In this document: in pieces, positions 36,418 to 43,249 of the stretch | Layout of the letters: each line of letters starts with the position of its first letter | Numbering within the stretch: the stretch's first letter is position 1 | DNA from: Catellatospora paridis | Lineage (GTDB): Bacteria > Actinomycetota > Actinomycetes > Mycobacteriales > Micromonosporaceae | Length of the DNA: 64,000 nucleotides | NCBI RefSeq assembly: GCF_009720365.1 | Contig: NZ_ML769312.1 | Span: 124,001-188,000, forward strand | Direction of reading: 5' to 3' | Program-made: the position numbers and the translations under genes | Notes under the pieces: generated by a model | What the model saw: only the letters and a program-made list of their open reading frames with translations | What the model was told of the DNA's origin: nothing | The model's database searches: none

Positions 36418-37487
36418 CGGCGGAACGGGCGGGTCATCGCGGCTAGCAGGGTGTGTTCGTCGTCGTCTCCGCCGAGATGCCAGGTGAACGCACCCCGCAG
36501 CCCGTGACGTGCCGCGAAAGCGGCCCGGTCCTCGATGGACCGGGCGTCTTCGTAGCTCACGAACGTCCGGGCACCCGGGTGGTACAGCCATGGCGAGCGG
36601 GCCACCGGGTGGCGGTGGTGCTGCCAGGCCGGATCAGGCAGCAGCTCACGCGCGATGTCCCGCCAGTCACCGACCTCCAGGGTGCCGACCTGCGGTTGGT
36701 ACAGCCCCGCCTGCTCGCCGGCGGCGGCGACGCGGAAGCCGCGGCCGTAGAAGGGCACGCCGAGCACGAGCTTGTCCCGTGGCACGCCGTGGCGTTCGTA
36801 GTAGTCGACGGCTCCGGTGACGTTGTTCCACCGGCGCAGGCCGGCCTCCATCGGATCCTCGGCCACCTCTTCCAGTGGCGCGTTGAACGTGGTGATCGGC
36901 GAGAAGCCGGTGCCGAAGTCATAGGTCATCAGGTTCGCGAAGTCCAACAGGTCGGCGAAGGCGGCGAGTTCGTAACTGTCCGCCGGGTCGTACGGGCCCG
37001 CCGACTGCAGCCGTCCCGCCGGCAGCGCGGCGACCAGCAGCCGGGACGGCCCGAGGCCGCGGCGTAGCTGCTCGGCCAGCAGCGTGGCGTTGTGCCGGTC
37101 CTCGGGCCGGTGAACCAGCTCGGCGGGGCCGCCCGAGACGGGGAACTCCCAGTCGAGGTCCAGACCGTCGAAGCCGGCGGCCAGTGCCAGGCTCTGCTCG
37201 ACGAACGCGGCCCGCGACCCGGGTGTGCGCGCCGCGTCGGAGAACCCACCGGCGCCCCAGCCGCCGATCGACAGCACGATCCGCAGACCGGGGTCGGCCC
37301 GCTTGCGCGCGGCGAGGGCCGCAAGGTGCACGGGTGCCTGTGCCGGCAGCGTCAGGCGCCCGTCCGCGATCGTGGCGAACGCGTAGAAGATGTGGGTCAG
37401 CAGACCGGCGGGCAGCGCGTCGATCGCGTCCGTGTTCTCGTCGGTCCCGTGGAAGTAGGCGCCCAGAACCCTCTGCCCCGTGATCAT
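36405..37487 (-). CDS. GH18-family glycosidase without signal peptide
   Basis: The 360-residue TIM-barrel protein has the chitinase signature intact: LSIGGWGAGGF (72-82) and DGLDLDWEFP (107-116), giving D107, D110, D112 and the acid Glu114 of DxxDxDxE. MTYDFGTGF and FYGRGF blocks complete the active site. No signal peptide or binding module is present, unlike most chitinases, so it is either cytosolic or exported by another route. The ATG at 37487 has no Shine-Dalgarno, but GATACT lies eight bases upstream, suggesting a leaderless message. Substrate could be chitin oligomers or another GlcNAc polymer. Confidence 0.87.
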   Translation of the reverse strand: MITGQRVLGAYFHGTDENTDAIDALPAGLLTHIFYAFATIADGRLTLPAQAPVHLAALAARKRADPGLRIVLSIGGWGAGGFSDAARTPGSRAAFVEQSLALAAGFDGLDLDWEFPVSGGPAELVHRPEDRHNATLLAEQLRRGLGPSRLLVAALPAGRLQSAGPYDPADSYELAAFADLLDFANLMTYDFGTGFSPITTFNAPLEEVAEDPMEAGLRRWNNVTGAVDYYERHGVPRDKLVLGVPFYGRGFRVAAAGEQAGLYQPQVGTLEVGDWRDIARELLPDPAWQHHRHPVARSPWLYHPGARTFVSYEDARSIEDRAAFAARHGLRGAFTWHLGGDDDEHTLLAAMTRPFRREAG

Positions 37488-37598
37488 CTGCGCACAGTAT
37501 CAGGGGGCGGCTGACGCCAGGCCGCACCGCCGACCAGGGACTGCACCGCTCCCCGTTATGTTCGTACCTCGATGGGGCGGTTTTGTTAGCGTGCCTGG

Positions 37599-39029
37599 AT
37601 GTCTTCTCAACGCGGCCTGCTGCCACGGTCGACACCGGCTGCCGCGGGGGTGTCCTCCCGCGCGGTTGCCGCGCTGCTGGACCGGCTCGAAGCGCAGTCC
37701 GTCGAGTGTCACTCCATCATGGTCGTTCGCCACGGTCACGTCGTCGCCGAAGGCTGGTGGACGCCTTACTCGGCCGAACGCCCACACCTTCTCTACTCGC
37801 TGACCAAGTCGTTCACCTCGATCGCCGTAGGGCTCGCGATCGCCGACGGGCTGCTCTCGCAGGAAGATCGGGTGGTGGACGTGTTGCCCGACCACGTTCC
37901 GTCCGACATCTCGGCGCAGGGACGCCGCCTCACCGTTCACCACCTGCTGTCCATGACGACCGGACACGGCACGGACAGCCTCGCCGAGGCCTGGCAACGG
38001 GAACCGGACGACCTGGTCAAGGGCTTCCTGCGGGTGCCGTTTTCCGAAGCCGAGGGTACGCGGCACGCCTACGACAACTCGACCACCTACGTCCTGGCCC
38101 GGATGGTGGAACGGGTCACCGGCCGCGGCCTGCCGGAACTGCTCGACGACCGCCTCTTCAAGCCGATGGGCGTCGACCACGCCGAGTGGGATCGGGTGGC
38201 GAGCGGTGCCGCCTTCGGATTCCACGGGCTGCATCTCACGACCGAGGCTGTCGCCGCGTTCGGTGAACTGCTGCTGCGTGGCGGCCTCTGGGACGGCCGG
38301 CAGCTCGTCCCGCGCGAATGGGTGGAACTCGCGACCAGACGGCACATCGACAGCGCGCCGTTCAAGGACGACGGGTCGGACGACGTCGACTTCAGCTGCG
38401 GTTACGGCTACCAGTTCTGGATGTCGCGGCACGGCTACCACGGTCACGGCGCCTTCGGCCAGCAGTGCGTGGTCGTCCCGTCGCACGATCTCGTCGTCGC
38501 CGTGACCGCCCAAGGAGAGGCCCAGGTAGTGCTCGACGCACTCTGGGAGTGCCTGTTGCCCGGCTTGGACGACGCGGGAAACGCCCGGGACGACGAGATC
38601 CTCGCCGAGCGGCTGCGGCAGTTGTCACTCGCGCCGATCACGGGTTCGGCCGCCCCGGAGCGTTCCATCAAGGCGAGGCTCGACGCCTGCGCCGAGGACT
38701 CGGCGCTACCCGACGGCACCACGGTGATCGTCGATCCTGTGGACCGTGGCTGGCTCGTGCGACTCGGGTCGTCTCTCGACGTCGAGGTCGGCCACGGCGA
38801 ATGGCGGGAGAGCTCACCGCTCGGCCGCCCGGTCGTCGCGGCCGGCGCCTGGCAGGGCGACACGTTCGTCGCCGACCTGTGCGTCATCACCACCCCGCAC
38901 CGGGTTCGGCTGCGGGTCGACGCCGGCTCGGGGACAGCGGTCGCGACGTGGAGCACCGTGCCCTTGACCGGCCCCAGTCTGGCGTTGCATCTGCGGGCAC
39001 CGCTGATGACACGGCCCGACGTCGCGTAG
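37599..39029 (+). CDS. Serine hydrolase of the beta-lactamase/class C esterase family
   Basis: The 476-residue protein has the penicillin-binding fold with SLTK (Ser67, Lys70) and YDN (Tyr158, Asn160) motifs. A C-terminal beta domain (about 350-476) is unlike classical beta-lactamases. No signal peptide is visible, so it is probably a cytosolic esterase or D-aminopeptidase-like enzyme rather than an antibiotic hydrolase. The ATG at 37599 has no Shine-Dalgarno; TAGCGT stands six bases before it, consistent with a leaderless message. It is divergent from the GH18 gene and convergent with the XRE-cupin gene, six bases away. Confidence 0.82.
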   Translation: MSSQRGLLPRSTPAAAGVSSRAVAALLDRLEAQSVECHSIMVVRHGHVVAEGWWTPYSAERPHLLYSLTKSFTSIAVGLAIADGLLSQEDRVVDVLPDHVPSDISAQGRRLTVHHLLSMTTGHGTDSLAEAWQREPDDLVKGFLRVPFSEAEGTRHAYDNSTTYVLARMVERVTGRGLPELLDDRLFKPMGVDHAEWDRVASGAAFGFHGLHLTTEAVAAFGELLLRGGLWDGRQLVPREWVELATRRHIDSAPFKDDGSDDVDFSCGYGYQFWMSRHGYHGHGAFGQQCVVVPSHDLVVAVTAQGEAQVVLDALWECLLPGLDDAGNARDDEILAERLRQLSLAPITGSAAPERSIKARLDACAEDSALPDGTTVIVDPVDRGWLVRLGSSLDVEVGHGEWRESSPLGRPVVAAGAWQGDTFVADLCVITTPHRVRLRVDAGSGTAVATWSTVPLTGPSLALHLRAPLMTRPDVA

Positions 39030-39035
39030 GCGCAC

Positions 39036-39614
39036 CTACGGCGATCGCCTCGGGGTGGGGAGTTTGTCGAGCACGATCAGGTAGCGACACGGGGCTGCGG
39101 TCGGGTTGACGAACACGCAGTCGGCCGGAGCGCCGAGCTGCAGGCAGTCCCCAGTGTCGAGCTCGTGGACCTGGTCGCCCTCCACGAAGCGCAGGTGCCC
39201 GGACAGCATCCAGATCTGCTGGTCGATGAACCGGTAGGCCTGCGCCGGGTAGGCGACCTCGGTGCCGGGCGGGAGTTCCACCTCGACCAGTTCCAGGGCG
39301 GTGCTGCCCGGTGGCGAGACCGCGCGGCGCGTGTAGCCGGTCTCGGGGTCGGTCCATACGGGCTGCTCAGCCTGCCGCGAGAGGCGCACGGCATCGCCCT
39401 CGGCACGCGCGATCAGTTCCGACAGGGTGAGGCCGAGAGCGCCGGACAACCTTCCCAGCAGCGCCGCGGTCGGCTGGGCCTCCCCGCGCTCGACCTTCGA
39501 GATCATCGCGCGGGACACGCCGGACACTTCGGCCACCGCCGCGACCGTGAGCCCTCGCTGTTCCCTGGTGGTGCGCACGGTCGCGGCTAGGGCTGCGGTG
39601 AGGTCATCGGTCAC
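39036..39614 (-). CDS. XRE-family regulator with cupin domain
   Basis: The 192-residue protein has an N-terminal HTH (REQRGLTVAAVAEVSGVSRA, about 18-37, then KVERGEAQPTAALLGRLSGAL) and a C-terminal cupin (about 95-185: PPGTEVAYPAQAYRFIDQQI, then LDTGDCLQL). This group senses small molecules through the cupin. The GTG at 39614 has GGAG nine bases upstream. It diverges from the GNAT gene across a 50-bp region with repeated ACTATAG half-sites, its probable operator. Confidence 0.88.
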   Translation of the reverse strand: MTDDLTAALAATVRTTREQRGLTVAAVAEVSGVSRAMISKVERGEAQPTAALLGRLSGALGLTLSELIARAEGDAVRLSRQAEQPVWTDPETGYTRRAVSPPGSTALELVEVELPPGTEVAYPAQAYRFIDQQIWMLSGHLRFVEGDQVHELDTGDCLQLGAPADCVFVNPTAAPCRYLIVLDKLPTPRRSP

Positions 39615-39626
39615 GGCCTGGCTCCA

Positions 39627-39660
39627 TTGACACTATAGTAAACGTTGTGACTACTATAGG
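39627..39660. promoter_or_regulatory. Divergent promoter/operator between XRE-cupin and GNAT genes
   Basis: A perfect TTGACA (39627-39632), then the 8-bp palindrome ACTATAGT (39632-39639) and, 21 bp on (two helical turns), ACTATAGG (39653-39660), with AACGTT between. TACTAT (39652-39657) can be the GNAT -10, and TATAGT read on the other strand can be the XRE -10. Confidence 0.65.
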
Positions 39661-39664
39661 GGAC

Positions 39665-40204
39665 ATGACATGGGATGGGAACATCCGCCGCGCGACCGCG
39701 GATGATGCCGCAGCCTGCGCCGCGATCTACGCGCCTTACGTCACCGACACCGCGATCACGTTCGAGACCGAGTCGCCCACCGCAGCGGAGATGGCTCGGC
39801 GCATCGAGGCCGCCAACCAGCGCCACGCGTGGCTCGTGCTGGAGGTGGACGGCACGATCGTGGGCTACGCGTACGGGACCGAGCATCGGACCCGCGCCGC
39901 CTACCGCTGGGCATGCGACGCCAGCATCTACCTCCAGGCGGACCGCCGCCGCACCGGCGGAGGACGGGCGCTCTACACCGCCTTGCTGGCCATTCTCGCC
40001 GCACGCGGATACCGCCGGGTGATGGGCGGCGTGACCCAGCCCAACGAGGCCAGCATGGGACTGCACCGATCCTTCGGCTTCACCGACGTCGGAACGTACC
40101 GCAGCGTCGGTTGGAAGCTGGGTGCCTGGCACGACGTCACCTGGCTGCAGTTGGAGCTCGCGCCCGACGAGGAGCGCGCCGCCGCGCCTGGCGAACTCCG
40201 GTGA
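39665..40204 (+). CDS. GNAT acetyltransferase, phosphinothricin acetyltransferase-like
   Basis: The 179-residue protein has the family start IRRATADDAAACAAIYAPYV and TAITFETESPTAAEMARRI, the acetyl-CoA loop RRRTGGGRALYTALL (about 96-110), and the tail MGLHRSFGFTDVGTYRSVGWKLGAWHDVTW. This pattern defines the Pat/Bar-like branch, which acetylates phosphinothricin, methionine derivatives or other small amines. The ATG at 39665 has AGGGG five bases upstream and is preferred over the in-frame GTG at 39647. The shared control region suggests regulation by the XRE-cupin protein. Confidence 0.88.
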   Translation: MTWDGNIRRATADDAAACAAIYAPYVTDTAITFETESPTAAEMARRIEAANQRHAWLVLEVDGTIVGYAYGTEHRTRAAYRWACDASIYLQADRRRTGGGRALYTALLAILAARGYRRVMGGVTQPNEASMGLHRSFGFTDVGTYRSVGWKLGAWHDVTWLQLELAPDEERAAAPGELR

Positions 40205-40234
40205 CACGCCGCATCGGACTGCTCGCGATCACCG

Positions 40235-40699
40235 TCAGAGGTCGAGCATCGCCGCGATCAGAACCACGACCGTGGCGAGCGAACCGGCCGTGAAGAAGAT
40301 CATGATCACCTCTGCGACGGCGGCGGTGAGATAGGCGCCCGGCGTACGGCGGATCTCGTCGATGTTGGACGGATGGCGCCGGTCGTAGCGGACCCTGATG
40401 CGATCACCGACGACGGGAACTGCGGGCCGGTCGTCGAGCCGCAGGTGCACGGTCGGCCCGCCGTCGATGCGCACCGCGGCGTGGTGGATGACGATGTCGT
40501 CCTCGTGGCGGTCGGAGCGGCGGACCACCGTGGCCCACCCGCTGACGCCGCGCAGCCGCCGCAGCCATACCTTGGCGTACGCGTAGCCCACGCCGACCGC
40601 GAACAGCAGGCAGACCCCGATCAGCACCATGAATCCCGCCGCATTCAGCGGATCGAACCCTGTCGCTGAAATCCCGAGCACCACTGCATTGTCGGGCAT
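40235..40699 (-). CDS. DUF3592-like membrane protein
   Basis: The 154-residue protein has a membrane helix near 20-42, an external or cytosolic beta domain of about 60 residues (VSGWATVVRRSDRHEDDIVI, then VGDRIRVRYDRRHPSNIDEI), and a C-terminal helix near 122-150. This is the arrangement of DUF3592 proteins. Function unknown. The ATG at 40699 begins the frame. It is convergent with the GNAT gene with 30 bases between them. Confidence 0.72.
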   Translation of the reverse strand: MPDNAVVLGISATGFDPLNAAGFMVLIGVCLLFAVGVGYAYAKVWLRRLRGVSGWATVVRRSDRHEDDIVIHHAAVRIDGGPTVHLRLDDRPAVPVVGDRIRVRYDRRHPSNIDEIRRTPGAYLTAAVAEVIMIFFTAGSLATVVVLIAAMLDL

Positions 40700-40750
40700 C
40701 GCTGCCCGGTCGTCGATCGGGTTGCCCGCAGCGCTCCGGTATCGCCGCTC

Positions 40751-40871
40751 TCAGCTCAGCTGCTCGGCCAGCGCGAGGATGATGCCGCTCGCCCCGCGCA
40801 GATAGCAGAGCAGGTAGCTGTCCTCGTAGCGGGAAACCTCACCGACGAGTTCGGCGCCGTGCGGCCGGAGG
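40751..40871 (-). pseudogene. C-terminal fragment of a glyoxalase/VOC protein
   Basis: One frame reads GAELVGEVSRYEDSYLLCYL, then RGASGIILALAEQLS before a stop. This is the characteristic last third of VOC proteins (GAELVGEV..YEDSYRLCY.RGPEGIIV.LAEQL). Nothing upstream continues the fold, because the stop codon of the large membrane-protein gene is adjacent. It is a truncated remnant. Confidence 0.6.
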
Positions 40872-42968
40872 TCATTCGGCGGCGGCCGGCGCGGCCGCGG
40901 GTTCGCCGACCGGCGCGCCCGCCTGCCAGGCGGCTCGCCATCCCGCGATCAGCGCGGTGTACTCGTCGACAGCGGCTCGGGCGGCGGCGAGGGTGTCCTG
41001 CCGCTGACCCGCGCCGAGGTGCGGCACCGCCGGCTGGCCGTCGGCTCCGAACGCGCGGGCGGTCGCCGCGAACGCCCGGTCGGCCGCCTGGTACCACGCG
41101 GACTCGTGGCCGAACAGCCGCACCAGCGCGGCCATGTTCAGTTCGGCCTGCACCAGCTGCCGCCCCGCCGTGTCGGTCGGGGTGACCAATCGGACCCGGC
41201 TGCCGAAGGGCATCGGCCGGGCGCGGGGGACCAGCGTGAACCCCGGCGTGCCGTTGGCGGCGACGTCCTCCATGAAGGCGACGACGGCGGCGAGTTCGTC
41301 GGCGATCGCGCCGGGAACCGAGGCCAGCGCGTCGCTGCTACGCGGTCGGCCCGCCGTCAGCCGAGCCCACAACGCGATGGTGCGGATCAGCGGCAGCGCC
41401 ACCAGCAGCACGGTCGCGCCGACGGCCAGGATGATCACCAGGCCCGCCCAGCGGCCGGTGACGTCGGCCGTCAGCTGCCAGTCGAGGATGTCCGTGACGT
41501 CCGGGCCGGGTAGCGAGTCGACGACGTGCCACACCGCGGCGGTCAGCGACTGCGAGGCCTCCGTCCACGGACCCGCCGTCGGGGCGGACACGGTGGCCGC
41601 GTGCGCGGAAGGCAGCAGCGTCAGCGCCGCACCCGCCGCGATCACGAGGTGCACCGCCCGCAGCGCGTACGCCCGCAGATCCTGGCGCAGCCCACTGGCC
41701 GTGTCGCCGTAATCGGCCCGGCCCAGGATCTGCTGCCGCCGGATCGCCGCCCAGACCAGGTGCACCAGGAACGCGACGGTGAACCAGCCACCCGCGGTGG
41801 CGAGCGCCTGGTCCAGCGGCAGCCCCCACGGCCGCCAGGTGACGTGTTCGCCCAGCCATACGGCGGCCGGGGCGTCGGCGCCCAGAAAGCCGATCACCAG
41901 CGTGAGCGCGATCAGTGCCTCCAGGAACTCCGGGTCCGACCACACGAAGACCAGCACGACCAGCAGGAGCACCAGCCACGCGGCCAGGGTCACACCGATC
42001 TTCGCCCATAGGCCCAGCGGGGCGGCCGACGGCAGCAGCAGTTGGCGCACGGGGCTGTCGAACCAGACGAGCAGGCCCGCGCAGGCCAGGGTGATGAGGA
42101 CGGCCTGTTCGCTCAGGAAGTCGTACATCCAGCGCACGGCGGCCGCGGCCGCCACGGCCAGGGCCGCCGCCGTCACGACACCCGCCAGCGTCGTCAGGGA
42201 CAGGATCCGGGTCGGCGTGTGACGGTAGAGCTCCACCAGGGTCCACGCGACCCCGGCGCCGGCCGCGACCGTGGTGAGGCGCGGGTCCGCCAGGCTGGAC
42301 CACGGCCTGCGGGCCCGGAACCGGTGGGCCAGCGCCTCGGAGTAGTTGCGCTCCCGGGCACGGTCCTCGGCGTGGCCGTACAGGGCGATGCCGACGCGCA
42401 CCAACGGCGGGATGACCACGAGGGCGAACGCCAGTTCGAGCACGTGGCCGGTGACCCCGGGCAGGACCGCCGACTCGGTCCACTCCAGCCGGGCCGGGAT
42501 GTCGAGCAGCGGCACGGAGCCGACCAGCCGCCACAGGTAGAACCGCTCGATGGTCCACAGCGACGGCGGATCGTCAGACAGGGCGATCGTCAGCGCGACC
42601 ACGGCCTGGATGCTGGACAGGATGCCCGCGCCCGAGGTGATGAGCGCGATCAGCAGCAGCCGTCGCTGGCTCGGGTCGGCCAGCGAGACGACCACGTTGC
42701 GGGTGACGATGACCAGCACGATCACGGCCACCGTGCCGATGATCGTGACCACCGTCCAGCGGCCGAACGGGCCGAACCCGCCCGCCGCGGCCAGCAGCAG
42801 CCGGAGCAGGCCGAAGAGTGCGGCGGTGGCGGTGAACGCCAGCAGGATCGGGGCGATCCACGCCCTGATCGGTTTGCCCGCCGTCTCGTCGATCCAGTGC
42901 TGGGCCCGGTCGCGCCACCGGTCGTACCCGTCGAACACCGGCGTCAGGAGACGCTCCAAGCGGTCCAC
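40872..42968 (-). CDS. Large polytopic membrane protein of unknown function
   Basis: The 698-residue protein has roughly 12-14 hydrophobic helices between residues 35 and 565 and a soluble Ala-rich helical C-terminus of about 130 residues. No transporter or enzyme motif is recognised. The GTG at 42968 is set by GGGGAG eight bases upstream, and the first residues (DRLERLLTPVFDGYDRWRDR) are amphipathic. It diverges from the SH3-CHAP-C39 gene across 281 bases. Function unknown. Confidence 0.7.
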   Translation of the reverse strand: MDRLERLLTPVFDGYDRWRDRAQHWIDETAGKPIRAWIAPILLAFTATAALFGLLRLLLAAAGGFGPFGRWTVVTIIGTVAVIVLVIVTRNVVVSLADPSQRRLLLIALITSGAGILSSIQAVVALTIALSDDPPSLWTIERFYLWRLVGSVPLLDIPARLEWTESAVLPGVTGHVLELAFALVVIPPLVRVGIALYGHAEDRARERNYSEALAHRFRARRPWSSLADPRLTTVAAGAGVAWTLVELYRHTPTRILSLTTLAGVVTAAALAVAAAAAVRWMYDFLSEQAVLITLACAGLLVWFDSPVRQLLLPSAAPLGLWAKIGVTLAAWLVLLLVVLVFVWSDPEFLEALIALTLVIGFLGADAPAAVWLGEHVTWRPWGLPLDQALATAGGWFTVAFLVHLVWAAIRRQQILGRADYGDTASGLRQDLRAYALRAVHLVIAAGAALTLLPSAHAATVSAPTAGPWTEASQSLTAAVWHVVDSLPGPDVTDILDWQLTADVTGRWAGLVIILAVGATVLLVALPLIRTIALWARLTAGRPRSSDALASVPGAIADELAAVVAFMEDVAANGTPGFTLVPRARPMPFGSRVRLVTPTDTAGRQLVQAELNMAALVRLFGHESAWYQAADRAFAATARAFGADGQPAVPHLGAGQRQDTLAAARAAVDEYTALIAGWRAAWQAGAPVGEPAAAPAAAE

Positions 42969-43080
42969 ATCGGCTCCCCACTCTCGTGCGCGATGATGAT
43001 CCGCCGCGACTCGGCACTCGTCAATTCCTGGCGTCGCTCCATCAGTCCTGATAATGCGATATATCACACAACATTGATGC

Positions 43081-43166
43081 CATTGGTTCCAATGTGGAGC
43101 AGGAGCCTGATCGGAGCCGTGGGCGGTCTGCCGGTGAGGTGATAACCGATCGTCTGGTCCGATCGG
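43081..43166. promoter_or_regulatory. Two palindromes in a divergent intergenic region
   Basis: CATTGG-tt-CCAATG (43081-43094) and CCGATCG-N7-CGATCGG (43146-43166) are perfect inverted repeats between the membrane-protein and SH3-CHAP-C39 genes. TAGGGT soon after the second could be a -10. They are candidate operators for an unknown regulator. Confidence 0.45.
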
Positions 43167-43249
43167 ACACTGCTAGGGTGGCCCATCGGTGATCATCTTG
43201 CGACGTTGCGGTGATCCCCACTCATCCCCTTCGGCAAGGAGCACTTCAC

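Noticed and set aside
41338-42558. Long alternative frames within the large membrane-protein gene
   Set aside because: They lack hydrophobic periodicity and family motifs, while the chosen frame has regular membrane helices and a good ribosome site.
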